NCBI RefSeq assembly: GCF_015704865.1
Contig: NZ_JADQTO010000015.1
Location: forward strand, 1-64,000
DNA length: 64,000 nt
Origin: Actinoplanes aureus
Lineage (GTDB): Bacteria > Actinomycetota > Actinomycetes > Mycobacteriales > Micromonosporaceae
Direction of reading: 5' to 3'
In this document: positions 7,383-15,953 of the stretch, piece after piece
Layout: every line of letters starts with the position of its first letter
Position numbering within the stretch: position 1 is the first letter of the stretch
Notes under the pieces: model-generated
Seen by the model: the letters and a program-made list of their open reading frames with translations, nothing else
Databases searched by the model: none
Told to the model about the DNA's origin: nothing
Position numbers and translations under genes: made by a program

Positions 7383-9542
7383 TCAGCGGACCCGGAAGGT
7401 GTCGCTCAAGGTGGTCTGCGACGATCCGCCGACGTGCACCCGGTAGGTGCCGGGGGCGGTCCTCCACTCCCCCGCCCAGTATTCGAGCAGGTGCAGGTCC
7501 TTCAAGTCGGCGCGGCTGAGCCTGATCTCGACGGTGCGGTGCCGGCCGGCCGCGAGGGTGACCCGGGACCAGCCGACCAGGCGCTTCGCCGGTTCACCGG
7601 TCGCGGCCGGCAGGGTCACGTAGGCCTGGGCGACCTCGGTGCCCGTACGCCGCCCGGTGTTGGTGATCTGGAACCGGATGCGCAGGTCGCCGTGCCCGTC
7701 GCCGGTGACGCGCACGTCGCGGTAGCGGAAGCTGGTGTAGGACAGGCCGTGGCCGAAGGCGAAGAGCGGGTCGATGTCCTCGGCCTCGTACCAGCGGTAG
7801 CCGACCTTGAGGCCCTCGTCGTATTCGACCTGGCGGATCGTCTCGCCCTCGGCGCGCACTCCCGGGTAGCGCGCCGGGTCGCCGGCGGTCGGCGTGTCCG
7901 CGAGCGAGCGGGGGAAGGTCATCGGCAGCTTCCCGGACGGGTTGGCGTCACCGAACAGCAGGGCGGCGATCGCCGGTCCCATCTGCTCGCCGCCGTACCA
8001 GGTCTCCAGGACGGCCGGGACCGAGGCGAGCCAGGGCATCTCCACGGCGCTGCCGGTCTGGAGGACCACGACGGTACGCGGATTCGCCGCCGCCACGGCG
8101 GCGATCAGCGCGTCGCCGTTGCCCTGCAGCCGCAGGTCGGTGAGGTCGTTGAACTCGCCCGTCCGCTGGTAGCCGAAGATCACCGCCACGTCGGCGTTCG
8201 AGGCGGCCGCGGCGGCCGCCGCCGGGTCACTGCCGTTGTCGAAGGTCACCGTGGCCCCGGCCCGCGCCGCCCGGGTGCGGATGGCCTCCTCCGGCGCGAC
8301 GAGGTCCTCGCACTGCAGCGTCTGCGGGTTGCCGAACCGCCAGGGCAGGCTGCACACCGAGCCGGCGCTGATCCCGTTGGTCGGCGTGGCGGACGCGGTC
8401 GGGCCGATGACGGCGATGGTGTCGCCGGACTCCGGCCGCAGTGGCAGCATCCGGTCGTTCTTCAGCAGCACCGAGCCCTGCTCGGCGACCTGCCGGGCGA
8501 CCGCCTTGTGCGCGGCGGTGGAGGCGTCCGCCACCGGCGTGGCCGGCAGCGGATGGTCGAAGAGGCCGCCACGGATGTACGAGCGGACCACCCGGAACGC
8601 GGCCGCGTCGATCTGCCGCTGGGTGATCTGCCCGGCGGCGAGAGCGGCGTCGAGCCGGGCCGGGGTGAACCAGACCGGCCGGTTGAGCTCCTGGTCGAGC
8701 CCGTTGACCAGGCTGGGCGCGGTGGAGTGCACCGAGCCGAAGTCGGACATGACGTAGCCGTCGAAGCCGATGTCGTCCTTCAGGACCTCGTTCAGGCGCG
8801 GGTTCTCGCAGGCGTAGACCCCGTTGATCTGGTTGTACGAGCACATCACGCTCTCCGGCCGTCCCCGGTCGATCGCGATCTCGAACGGCAGGTCGTAGAG
8901 CTGGCGCAGGGTGCGCTCGTCGGCGTTCGACGAGCTGGTCTGCCGGTCGAACTCCTGCTCGTTGGCGACGTAGTGCTTGAGCGTGGCGAGCACCCGGTCG
9001 CCGGATTGGATGCCCCTCGTGCCGGCCGCCGCGATCAGCCCGGTGAGTAGCGGGTCCTCACCGAGGTATTCGGGGGTGCGGCCGGAGAGCGGGGTACGCC
9101 CACTGGCCAGGCCGGGCGCGAGCAGCACGTTCTTGCCCTTGTCGAACGCCTCGGTGCCCTGGGCGGCGCCCTTGGCGTAGGCGAGCCGCTCGTTCCAGGT
9201 GGCGGCGGTGGCGATGGTCGCCGGGAAGGCGGTGACGCCGGGGGTGAACCGTACGCCGTCGGGGCCGTCGGAGTAGACCACGGTCGGGGTGCACGGCACC
9301 TGCACCGGATAGACGACGTCGCCGGGCCAGGTGGTCTGCCGCGGGCTGTTGGCCGGCTGTTCCACCAGCCACCGGTACTTCTGGTGCCGGCTGCTGGCGG
9401 CGAGCAGCGCCTGGGCGCGCTTCTCCGGCGACTTACCGGCGTCCATCCACGGCACGGCCGAGCAGTCGTCCGCGGCGGCGCGGGCCGGCATCGCGGGGGC
9501 GATCAGCAGGGGTATCAGCAGGGTCGGGAGCATTCTGCGCAT
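7383..9542 (-). CDS. Secreted glycoside hydrolase family 3 (beta-glucosidase type)
   Basis: 719 residues with a signal peptide (MRRMLPTLLIPLLIAPAMPA) and cleavage after ARA. GH3 N-terminal barrel at about 80-310 with KHYVANEQE (K189-H190, substrate binding) and the nucleophile aspartate D267 in YVMSDFGSVH; the more usual residue after the aspartate is W. A GH3 C-terminal sandwich (about 350-560) and a fibronectin III-like domain (about 620-690) follow. The likely activity is release of terminal beta-linked sugars from plant oligosaccharides outside the cell. It stands alone here, but a secreted rhamnogalacturonan lyase at 19.1-21.4 kb points to the same plant-debris lifestyle. Confidence 0.92.
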   Translation of the reverse strand: MRRMLPTLLIPLLIAPAMPARAAADDCSAVPWMDAGKSPEKRAQALLAASSRHQKYRWLVEQPANSPRQTTWPGDVVYPVQVPCTPTVVYSDGPDGVRFTPGVTAFPATIATAATWNERLAYAKGAAQGTEAFDKGKNVLLAPGLASGRTPLSGRTPEYLGEDPLLTGLIAAAGTRGIQSGDRVLATLKHYVANEQEFDRQTSSSNADERTLRQLYDLPFEIAIDRGRPESVMCSYNQINGVYACENPRLNEVLKDDIGFDGYVMSDFGSVHSTAPSLVNGLDQELNRPVWFTPARLDAALAAGQITQRQIDAAAFRVVRSYIRGGLFDHPLPATPVADASTAAHKAVARQVAEQGSVLLKNDRMLPLRPESGDTIAVIGPTASATPTNGISAGSVCSLPWRFGNPQTLQCEDLVAPEEAIRTRAARAGATVTFDNGSDPAAAAAAASNADVAVIFGYQRTGEFNDLTDLRLQGNGDALIAAVAAANPRTVVVLQTGSAVEMPWLASVPAVLETWYGGEQMGPAIAALLFGDANPSGKLPMTFPRSLADTPTAGDPARYPGVRAEGETIRQVEYDEGLKVGYRWYEAEDIDPLFAFGHGLSYTSFRYRDVRVTGDGHGDLRIRFQITNTGRRTGTEVAQAYVTLPAATGEPAKRLVGWSRVTLAAGRHRTVEIRLSRADLKDLHLLEYWAGEWRTAPGTYRVHVGGSSQTTLSDTFRVR

Positions 9543-9660
9543 CGGCGGACTCCTTGACGGCCGGCAATGCGCTCATCCTTGCCCGCAGTGATGGTCACCG
9601 ATAGGACGTCCTGAACGAGAACTAGCACAGAACACACCTGGCCGGGGCCGGCGGCAGCGC

Positions 9661-9861
9661 TCAGAGATCCGCTTCCCCGACCGGCCAGGACAGCTCGTCC
9701 GCCGCCGGGACCGGCGTCCCGAGATCCTCGGGGACCACGTAGATCACCGAGCCGCGCCCACGCTCCGGCTCGCACGCGAGGTTCGCTCCGCCGACCGCGA
9801 CCCCGGCCGCGACAGCGGCGCCGGCCGCCAGCAGCCCGATCACCGTGGCGATGCGCATCAT
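9661..9861 (-). CDS. Small exported hypothetical protein
   Basis: 66 residues. A purine-rich site (GAGGGGAG) lies 5 bases before the ATG at 9861, supporting a real gene. Residues 3-24 form a hydrophobic alanine-rich signal sequence or anchor, followed by a 42-residue acidic tail containing CEPERGRGSVIYVVPEDLG. A single cysteine follows the hydrophobic stretch, but there is no canonical lipobox. I do not recognise the family. It lies between the GH3 gene and the homogentisate operon with no coupling to either. Confidence 0.5.
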   Translation of the reverse strand: MMRIATVIGLLAAGAAVAAGVAVGGANLACEPERGRGSVIYVVPEDLGTPVPAADELSWPVGEADL

Positions 9862-9953
9862 CGACTCCCCTCGCTGATGCCTAAGTCAAGCACGAATGCC
9901 GCCGGACCGGGGAAACCCGTCAGGCACCCGCCAAACTAGCCAACCGGATCAAC

Positions 9954-10010
9954 CTTTGAGCAATCTGCTCAGCGAATGCCGGTCAGGCGTGGTGACTTTG
10001 AGCAAACTGC
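9954..10010. promoter_or_regulatory. Repeated operator-like sequence upstream of hpd
   Basis: CTTTGAGCAATCTGC (9954-9968) and CTTTGAGCAAACTGC (9996-10010) are near-identical direct repeats 42 bp apart, four helical turns. The first contains a perfect interrupted palindrome TGAGCA-ATC-TGCTCA (9957-9971); the second has a weaker version. They lie 89-145 bp before the hpd start in a 237-bp gap. Two in-phase copies of a dyad fit a dimeric regulator binding cooperatively, such as an Lrp/AsnC- or IclR-type regulator of tyrosine catabolism. No regulator gene is adjacent, so its identity is open. Confidence 0.5.
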
Positions 10011-10098
10011 CCGCTCAGAACTGTGCTTGTTGTGCAGCTCACGGCGCTTCACCAAGCTTGGGACATCAGCCGGCCCCGCTGAAGGAGGCTCCAGCACC

Positions 10099-11304
10099 AT
10101 GTCCGTCCATGACACCCTCACCAACGAAGAGCGCCTCGCCGAACTCGACCTCGGTACGCTCAAGCAGCTCGTCGGACTCGTCGAGTACGACTCGGCCGGC
10201 GACCCGTTCCCGGTCACCGGGTGGGACGCGATCGTCTGGGCCGTCGGCAACGCCACGCAGACCGCGCACTTCTTCCAGTCGGCGTTCGGCATGGAGCTGG
10301 TCGCCTACTCGGGTCCGGAGACCGGCAACCGCGACCACATGTCCTTCGTGCTCAAGAGCGGCGCGATCCGGTTCGTGATCCAGGGCGGTGTGCACCCGGA
10401 CAGCCCGGTCATCGCGCACCACGCCCGGCACGGCGACGGCGTCACCGACATCGCGCTACAGGTGCCGGACGTCGACAAGTGCATCGAGCACGCCCGGGCG
10501 CAGGGCGCCACCATCCTCGAGGAGCCGCACGACCTCTCCGACGAGTACGGCACGGTCCGGATCGCGGCGATCGCCACCTACGGTGAGACCCGCCACACGT
10601 TGATCAACCGGGAGCACTACACCGGGCCGTACCTGCCCGGCTACGTCGCGCGGACCTCGACCTTCCGCAAGCGCGAGGGCGCACCGAAGCGGATCTTCCA
10701 GGCGCTCGACCACATCGTCGGCAACGTCGAGCTCGGCAACATGGACGAGTGGGTCGACTTCTACAACCGGGTCATGGGCTTCACCAACATGGCCGAGTTC
10801 ATCGGTGACGACATCGCGACCGACTACTCGGCGCTGATGTCGAAGGTGGTGGCCTCCGGCAACCACCGGGTGAAGTTCCCGCTCAACGAGCCGGCCCTGG
10901 GCAAGAAGAAGTCGCAGATCGACGAGTACCTGGAGTTCTACCGCGGCCCGGGCGCCCAGCACCTGGCCCTCGCCACGAACGACATCTTGCGTACCGTCGA
11001 CGTGCTCCGTGAGGAGGGCGTCGAGTTCCTGGCCACGCCGGACTCCTACTACGAGGACCCGGAGCTGCGGGCCCGGATCGGCAACGTCCGGGTGCCGATC
11101 GAGGAGCTGCAGAAGCGCGGCATCCTGGTCGACCGCGACGAGGACGGCTACCTCCTGCAGATCTTCACCAAGCCGACCGGTGACCGGCCTACCGTGTTCT
11201 TCGAGCTCATCGAACGGCACGGCTCGCTCGGCTTCGGCAAGGGCAACTTCAAGGCGCTGTTCGAGGCGATCGAGCGCGAGCAGGAGAAGCGCGGCAACTT
11301 CTGA
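10099..11304 (+). CDS. hpd: 4-hydroxyphenylpyruvate dioxygenase
   Basis: 401 residues. The ATG at 10099 is chosen because of GAAGGAGG 10 bases upstream; the longer open frame is leader. It converts 4-hydroxyphenylpyruvate to homogentisate with O2 and Fe(II), the entry step of this tyrosine-degradation operon. Two vicinal-oxygen-chelate halves are visible: the N-terminal half around WDAIVWAVGNATQTAHFF and the C-terminal, catalytic half beginning FQALDHIVGNVELGNMDEWV, with the metal ligands H (in LDHIVGNV), H (in PGAQHLALAT) and E (in TVFFELIERHG). The last segment LGFGKGNFKALFEAIEREQ is characteristic of the family. Length and motifs are complete. Confidence 0.97.
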   Translation: MSVHDTLTNEERLAELDLGTLKQLVGLVEYDSAGDPFPVTGWDAIVWAVGNATQTAHFFQSAFGMELVAYSGPETGNRDHMSFVLKSGAIRFVIQGGVHPDSPVIAHHARHGDGVTDIALQVPDVDKCIEHARAQGATILEEPHDLSDEYGTVRIAAIATYGETRHTLINREHYTGPYLPGYVARTSTFRKREGAPKRIFQALDHIVGNVELGNMDEWVDFYNRVMGFTNMAEFIGDDIATDYSALMSKVVASGNHRVKFPLNEPALGKKKSQIDEYLEFYRGPGAQHLALATNDILRTVDVLREEGVEFLATPDSYYEDPELRARIGNVRVPIEELQKRGILVDRDEDGYLLQIFTKPTGDRPTVFFELIERHGSLGFGKGNFKALFEAIEREQEKRGNF

Positions 11305-11329
11305 GGGACAGGGAGGGAGGAGTTCTTTC

Positions 11330-12535
11330 ATGGCGCACTACCAGCGGGCCGGGAGCATCCCGCCCAAGCGGCACACCCAGCATCGCGATCCCGGCGGCAA
11401 CCTCTACTACGAGGAGCTGATGGGTGAGGAGGGCTTCTCCTCGGACTCCTCCCTGCTCTATCACCGGCACGTCCCATCGGCGGTGGTCGGCGCGCGCACA
11501 TGGCAGCTGCCGGACCAGGCGACCACGGCCAACCAGCCGCTGCTGCCCCGGCATCTGAAGCTGCACGACCTGTTCCTGGGCGAGGAGTGGAAGTCCTGCG
11601 ACGCGGTCCGCGACCGGCGGCTCGTGCTCGGCAACGCCGACGTACGGATCAACTACGTCGTCTGCGGCACCGCGTCCCCGCTCTACCGCAACGCGACCGG
11701 CGACGAGTGCGTCTACGTGGAGGCCGGGGCCGGCACCGTGGAGACCGTCTTCGGCGACCTGGACGTGGCGACGGGCGACTACGTGATCATCCCGCGGGCC
11801 ACCACGCACCGCTGGGTGCCCACCGGCCACGAGCCGCTGCGGCTGTACGCCATCGAGGCCAACAGCCACATCGCCCCGCCGAAGCGCTACCTCTCCCGGT
11901 ACGGCCAGTTCCTGGAGCACTCGCCGTACTGCGAGCGCGACCTGCGGCTGCCGACCGCACCGCGACAGGTCGACGAGGAGAACGTGGAGATCTACCTCAA
12001 GCACCGCGGCGACGGGCCGGCCGGGCTCGCCGGCAGCGTGCACGTCACCCCGCACCACCCGTTCGACGTGGTCGGCTGGGACGGCTGCCTGTACCCGTAC
12101 GCGTTCAACATCGCCGACTTCGAACCGATCACCGGGCGCATCCACCAGCCGCCGCCGGTGCACCAGGTCTTCGAGGGCAACAACTTCGTGATCTGCAACT
12201 TCGTACCCCGCAAGGTCGACTACCACCCCCTTGCCGTGCCGGTCCCCTACTACCACTCGAACGTCGACAGCGACGAGGTCATGTTCTACGTCGGCGGCGA
12301 CTACGAGGCCCGCAAGGGCTCCGGCATCAACGTCGGCTCGATCTCGCTGCACCCCGGCGGCTACCCGCACGGCCCGCAGCCCAGCGCCATCGAGGCCAGC
12401 CTCGGCGCCGAGCGCTTCGACGAGACCGCCGTCATGGTCGACACGTTCCGGCCGCTCGGCCTGGGCGAGGCCGGCAGCATCAGCGACGACGGCAAGTACG
12501 CCTGGACCTGGGCCGGCCGAGGACCGGCCTCGTGA
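11330..12535 (+). CDS. hmgA: Homogentisate 1,2-dioxygenase
   Basis: 401 residues from ATG 11330, preceded by GGGAGGGAGGAG; the gap after hpd is 25 bp. It opens the aromatic ring of homogentisate to give 4-maleylacetoacetate. The cupin-fold sequence is typical: an N-terminal HYQRAGSIPPKRHTQ start, and a C-terminal iron site in the region around FEGNNFVICNFVPRK and SISLHPGGYPHGPQP. Its TGA overlaps the GTG of the next gene (GTGA at 12532-12535), so the two are translationally coupled. Confidence 0.95.
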   Translation: MAHYQRAGSIPPKRHTQHRDPGGNLYYEELMGEEGFSSDSSLLYHRHVPSAVVGARTWQLPDQATTANQPLLPRHLKLHDLFLGEEWKSCDAVRDRRLVLGNADVRINYVVCGTASPLYRNATGDECVYVEAGAGTVETVFGDLDVATGDYVIIPRATTHRWVPTGHEPLRLYAIEANSHIAPPKRYLSRYGQFLEHSPYCERDLRLPTAPRQVDEENVEIYLKHRGDGPAGLAGSVHVTPHHPFDVVGWDGCLYPYAFNIADFEPITGRIHQPPPVHQVFEGNNFVICNFVPRKVDYHPLAVPVPYYHSNVDSDEVMFYVGGDYEARKGSGINVGSISLHPGGYPHGPQPSAIEASLGAERFDETAVMVDTFRPLGLGEAGSISDDGKYAWTWAGRGPAS

Positions 12536-13290
12536 ACCCGCTGTTCCTGCGCCTGTTCGACGACGCGGCGATCTTCCCGCCCGGCAACCTACCGATGCCG
12601 GAGGCCGTGGCCGCGCACCGCGAGCGCCAGAAGACGCCTCTCGAACCGATGCTCGGCCCGTTCGTCTGCTCCCTCGCGCGCTGGGACGAGCTGGTCGCGG
12701 CGGCCGCCGGTGGGCGACCGCTGGCGGTGTCGCTCGTCGCGCCGGGGCACGACCTCCCCGCGGCGCCGGAGATCGACATCGTCGCCGTCGAGATGGTGGG
12801 TGCGACGGAGGCGGGAGCGGTCACCACGTACGCCGAATGGCCGTGCCGGGAGATCACCGCGACGCGCGTCGCGGCCCTGCGCGACGCCGGCCTGCGTCTC
12901 AAGATCAGGACCGGCGGGGTACGCGCGGACGCGTTCCCGTCCGAGCCGGAGCTGGCCGGCGCTCTCTGGGCGGCGGTGCGCGGCGGCATCGCGTTCAAGC
13001 TCACGGCCGGCCTGCACGACCCGATCCGGCACCGCGACCCGGTCACCGGGTTCGAGCACCACGGCTACCTGAACGTCATCCTGGCCACCGCTCAGGCCCT
13101 CCAGGGCTACGACATCGAGCGGGCCCTGGCGGACCAGGACGGCGAACGCGTCGCGGCGGCGGTCGCCGGGATCGACGAGGTCATGGCCAAGGCGGTCCGG
13201 CACCATTTCGTCAGCTTCGGCACGTGCAGCGTCAGCGAGCCGGTCGACGGCCTGCTGCATTACGGACTTCTCTCGGAGGACCTGTCTTGA
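12532..13290 (+). CDS. Conserved protein of unknown function inside the homogentisate operon
   Basis: 252 residues from the GTG at 12532 that overlaps the hmgA stop. The protein begins NPLFLRLFDDAAIFPPGNL and contains KIRTGGVRADAFPSE, AFKLTAGLHDPIRH and GFEHHGYLNVILATAQAL; the alternation of predicted strands and helices with a glycine- and histidine-rich C-terminal half suggests an alpha/beta barrel. I do not recognise a named family. It sits exactly between ring cleavage (hmgA) and fumarylacetoacetase (fahA), coupled to both by 4-bp overlaps, where other bacteria place maleylacetoacetate isomerase. Actinomycetes lack glutathione, so a glutathione-independent isomerase is one possibility; a different accessory role is equally open. 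Confidence 0.85.
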   Translation: MNPLFLRLFDDAAIFPPGNLPMPEAVAAHRERQKTPLEPMLGPFVCSLARWDELVAAAAGGRPLAVSLVAPGHDLPAAPEIDIVAVEMVGATEAGAVTTYAEWPCREITATRVAALRDAGLRLKIRTGGVRADAFPSEPELAGALWAAVRGGIAFKLTAGLHDPIRHRDPVTGFEHHGYLNVILATAQALQGYDIERALADQDGERVAAAVAGIDEVMAKAVRHHFVSFGTCSVSEPVDGLLHYGLLSEDLS

Positions 13291-14501
13291 CCTGGCTCGA
13301 CGTCCCGGCCGACCACCCCTTCGGCGTCGCCACCCTGCCGTACGGGGTGTTCGGCACACCGGCCGACCCGCACCCCCGGGTCGGAGTCGCCATCGGTGAC
13401 TGGATCATCGACCTGCCGGCGGCCGTCCGGCGGCTGGCCCCGCAGCTGGCCGCCGCGGTGGCCGGACCGTCGCTCGACGCGCTGCTGGCCGCCGGACCGC
13501 ACGCCTGGTCCGAGGTACGCGCTCAGGTGACCACCTGGCTCACCGACGAGGTCTACCGGGACCTGCTCGCCGGTGACCTGGTGCCGGCCCGGGACGCGGT
13601 GCTGCACCTGCCGTTCACGGTCGCCGACTACGTCGACTTCTACGCCTCCGAGAACCACGCCACCAACCTGGGCCGCATGTTCCGGCCCGGGCAGGACCCG
13701 CTCACGCCGAACTGGAAGCACCTGCCGATCGGCTACCACGGCCGGGCCGGCACCGTCGTGGTCTCCGGCACCGACGTGGTGCGCCCGTCCGGCCAGCGGC
13801 GGAGCCCGGACGGCGAGATCAGCTTCGGGCCGTCCCAGCGCCTCGACATCGAAGCCGAACTTGGCTTCGTCGTCGGCACCCCATCGACGCTGGGCCGGCC
13901 CGTCGACCTGGCCGCGTTCGGCGAGCACGTCTTCGGGGTGTGCCTGGTCAACGACTGGTCCGCCCGCGACATCCAGGCCTGGGAGTACGTGCCGCTCGGC
14001 CCGTTCCTCGGCAAGTCGTTCGCCACGTCGATCTCACCGTGGGTGGTGCCGATGGCGGCCCTGGACCACGCCCGGGTGACCCCGCCCGCCCGGACCGTGC
14101 CGCTGCTGCCCTACCTGGACGACGCCCAGAGCCCGCCGTGGGGTCTCGACGTGCACCTGGAGGTACGGCTCAACGGCCACGTCGTGTCCCGGCCGGAGTT
14201 CGCCGGCATGTACTGGACCGGCGCTCAGATGCTGGCCCACCTGACCGCCAACGGCGCCTCGCTGCGCACCGGCGACCTGTACGCCTCCGGCACGATCAGC
14301 GGCGAGCGACCGGACCAGCGCGGCTCGCTCATCGAGCTCTGCTGGGGCGGCGAGGACCCGATCAAGCTGCCGGACGGCTCCACGCGCACGTTCCTGGAGG
14401 ACGGCGACGAGGTGGTGATCACCGCGACCGCGCCCGGCCCGTCCGGCACCGTGATCGGCCTCGGCGAGCTGCGCGGGCGGGTCGTCAGTCCTCCTTGTTG
14501 A
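13287..14501 (+). CDS. fahA: Fumarylacetoacetase
   Basis: 404 residues. The start is the TTG at 13287, inside a TTGA overlap with the preceding stop and 6 bases after GGAGGA; the protein then begins with the family-typical TWLDVPADHPFGVATLPYGV. It hydrolyses fumarylacetoacetate to fumarate and acetoacetate, the last step of tyrosine degradation. The N-terminal SH3-like domain (about 1-115) is followed by the FAH catalytic domain, with FYASENHATNLGRMFRPG, PIGYHGRAG and VFGVCLVNDWSARDIQAWEY carrying metal ligands and active-site residues. The 3' end overlaps the convergent LCP gene by 17 bp. Confidence 0.95.
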   Translation: MTWLDVPADHPFGVATLPYGVFGTPADPHPRVGVAIGDWIIDLPAAVRRLAPQLAAAVAGPSLDALLAAGPHAWSEVRAQVTTWLTDEVYRDLLAGDLVPARDAVLHLPFTVADYVDFYASENHATNLGRMFRPGQDPLTPNWKHLPIGYHGRAGTVVVSGTDVVRPSGQRRSPDGEISFGPSQRLDIEAELGFVVGTPSTLGRPVDLAAFGEHVFGVCLVNDWSARDIQAWEYVPLGPFLGKSFATSISPWVVPMAALDHARVTPPARTVPLLPYLDDAQSPPWGLDVHLEVRLNGHVVSRPEFAGMYWTGAQMLAHLTANGASLRTGDLYASGTISGERPDQRGSLIELCWGGEDPIKLPDGSTRTFLEDGDEVVITATAPGPSGTVIGLGELRGRVVSPPC

Positions 14502-15615
14502 CGAACGTGGGGTGGTCGAGCAGGAACTCGCCCACGTCGTCCTTCCGTACCGCCTCGAAGAAACCCTCGACCGACTCGTCGAACTGCTCGCCCTTGTAGT
14601 CGTCGCCGGTACCGAGGCCGCCGCCGGGCAGGTCGATCGTCACCATGTCGTCGACGTTGAGATCCCTCAGCTCGAGGGCCCAGTCGAGGATGCTGTGCTC
14701 GCCGCCGGCGAAGGTGAGCGACTTGCCGGCCGCGTTCATCACCTTGCGCAGCTTGCCGGGGTCGGTCGCGATGTCCTTGCTCATCGCCTGCTTCGCGATC
14801 GCCTTGATGAGCTGCTGCTGGTGCCGCTGGCGGTCGTAGTCGGTGCGGGGCAGGCCGTAGCGCTGCCGGGCGTAGTCGAGCGCCTCCCAGGGCTGCAGAT
14901 GCACCGGCTTGCTGCTCTTCTTGTACTGCTTCTGCGGGCCGGTGTAGGGCCGCGAGCACCGATGGTGCCCCTGGCACCCCGGCTTGCGGTCGCGCCCGGT
15001 GCCGTCCGGCTTGAGGTGTTCGGACACCACGTCCTGGTCGATGACCATGTCGACGCCGCCCATCGCCTCGAGGATCTGCTTGAAGCCGCCGAAGTTGATG
15101 ATCGCGCCGGCGTCGAACTTCTTGATCCCGGTACGGTTGCTGACCGTCTTGGAGAGCAGCTGGAAGCCCGACGCGACATCCGGCTTGTCCTTGCCGATCT
15201 TGCTACCGAGCGCCATCGCCGCATTGATCTTGGCGTGGTGCGTCCGGACGTTCGCCTTCGGGAACTCCGGGATCTCCACGTACAGGTCCCGGGGCATCGA
15301 GAACAGGTAGGCGCGGCTGCGGTCCGACGGGACGTGCGCCACGATGATCGAGTCGGAGAGCGGGGCCGTCTTGTCGTCGCGCGGGTCGATGCCGACCAGC
15401 AGGATGTTGAGCGCGCCCTTCTCCAGGTTGGTCTTCGGGGCGGCCTCGGCGGCCTGCCCCTCCAGGAGGCTGTTGTCGGTGACCGAGCCCGCGTACTTGG
15501 CGATCAGCGCCTGACCGGTGACGGCGGTGCCACCACTGGCCACCAGGACGACGCACCCGCCGGCCAGGCAGAGCCGTGCCCACAACGGTGCGCGACGCTT
15601 CGCGGTTCCTGCCAC
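14485..15615 (-). CDS. LytR-CpsA-Psr (LCP) family cell-wall glycopolymer ligase
   Basis: 376 residues from the GTG at 15615, which has GGGGGAGA upstream; the frame is open to 15699 but without family sequence. A short cytoplasmic N-terminus is followed by one membrane helix (about 10-30) and an extracellular LCP domain with NILLVGIDPRD, LSDSIIVAHVPSDRSRAYLFSM (starting with the substrate aspartate), PRDLYVEIP, MGGVDMVIDQDV and RQRYGLPRTDYDRQRHQQQL. Enzymes of this family attach secondary polymers to peptidoglycan. An unusual insert near residues 225-245 (around GCQGHHRCS) contains two cysteines that could form a disulfide. It diverges from the haloperoxidase gene. Confidence 0.92.
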   Translation of the reverse strand: MAGTAKRRAPLWARLCLAGGCVVLVASGGTAVTGQALIAKYAGSVTDNSLLEGQAAEAAPKTNLEKGALNILLVGIDPRDDKTAPLSDSIIVAHVPSDRSRAYLFSMPRDLYVEIPEFPKANVRTHHAKINAAMALGSKIGKDKPDVASGFQLLSKTVSNRTGIKKFDAGAIINFGGFKQILEAMGGVDMVIDQDVVSEHLKPDGTGRDRKPGCQGHHRCSRPYTGPQKQYKKSSKPVHLQPWEALDYARQRYGLPRTDYDRQRHQQQLIKAIAKQAMSKDIATDPGKLRKVMNAAGKSLTFAGGEHSILDWALELRDLNVDDMVTIDLPGGGLGTGDDYKGEQFDESVEGFFEAVRKDDVGEFLLDHPTFVNKED

Positions 15616-15953
15616 CCGATCTCCCCCGTCACCGGTCCGACCAACGACCCAGCATGATCGCATCACCAAGCAAACGCCACGACAACAGGCGGACATCACA
15701 TTGAGTTAGTCCGTTTCGGTGTGATTGATGAAGTAGCCGCCGGCCGCGGTCATCATCTGTCGTCCATCCTATGAGGACGCCCGTACGGCCGCCGAACGAC
15801 GGTGGATGTCCGATTGCGCCGCTAGCGACACACATCGAGATTTGTCAATCACACAGCGCATATCCGTCACAGCGTTGCCCGGTGCGCGCGGACGGGCGGA
15901 GGCTGAAGCCGCTTTGTGTGCAGACCGGCACCGATCACACCACGGGGGTTCCG
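15616..15953. promoter_or_regulatory. Divergent intergenic region with a split 10-bp inverted repeat
   Basis: 338 bp between the divergent LCP and haloperoxidase genes, locally less GC-rich than its neighbours. GTGTGATTGA (15719-15728) and its exact reverse complement TCAATCACAC (15845-15854) lie 116 bp apart, so each could be a half-site or binding site placed near one of the two promoters. No small gene with a convincing ribosome site was found here. Confidence 0.4.

Noticed and set aside
6375..9050. An 891-codon plus-strand frame across the GGDEF and GH3 genes
   Set aside because: It spans two well-supported minus-strand genes and encodes no recognisable domain; an antisense shadow in GC-rich DNA.
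1..9900. Genomic island bounded by the transposase
   Set aside because: No second insertion-sequence end, integrase, attachment repeat or base-composition change is visible.
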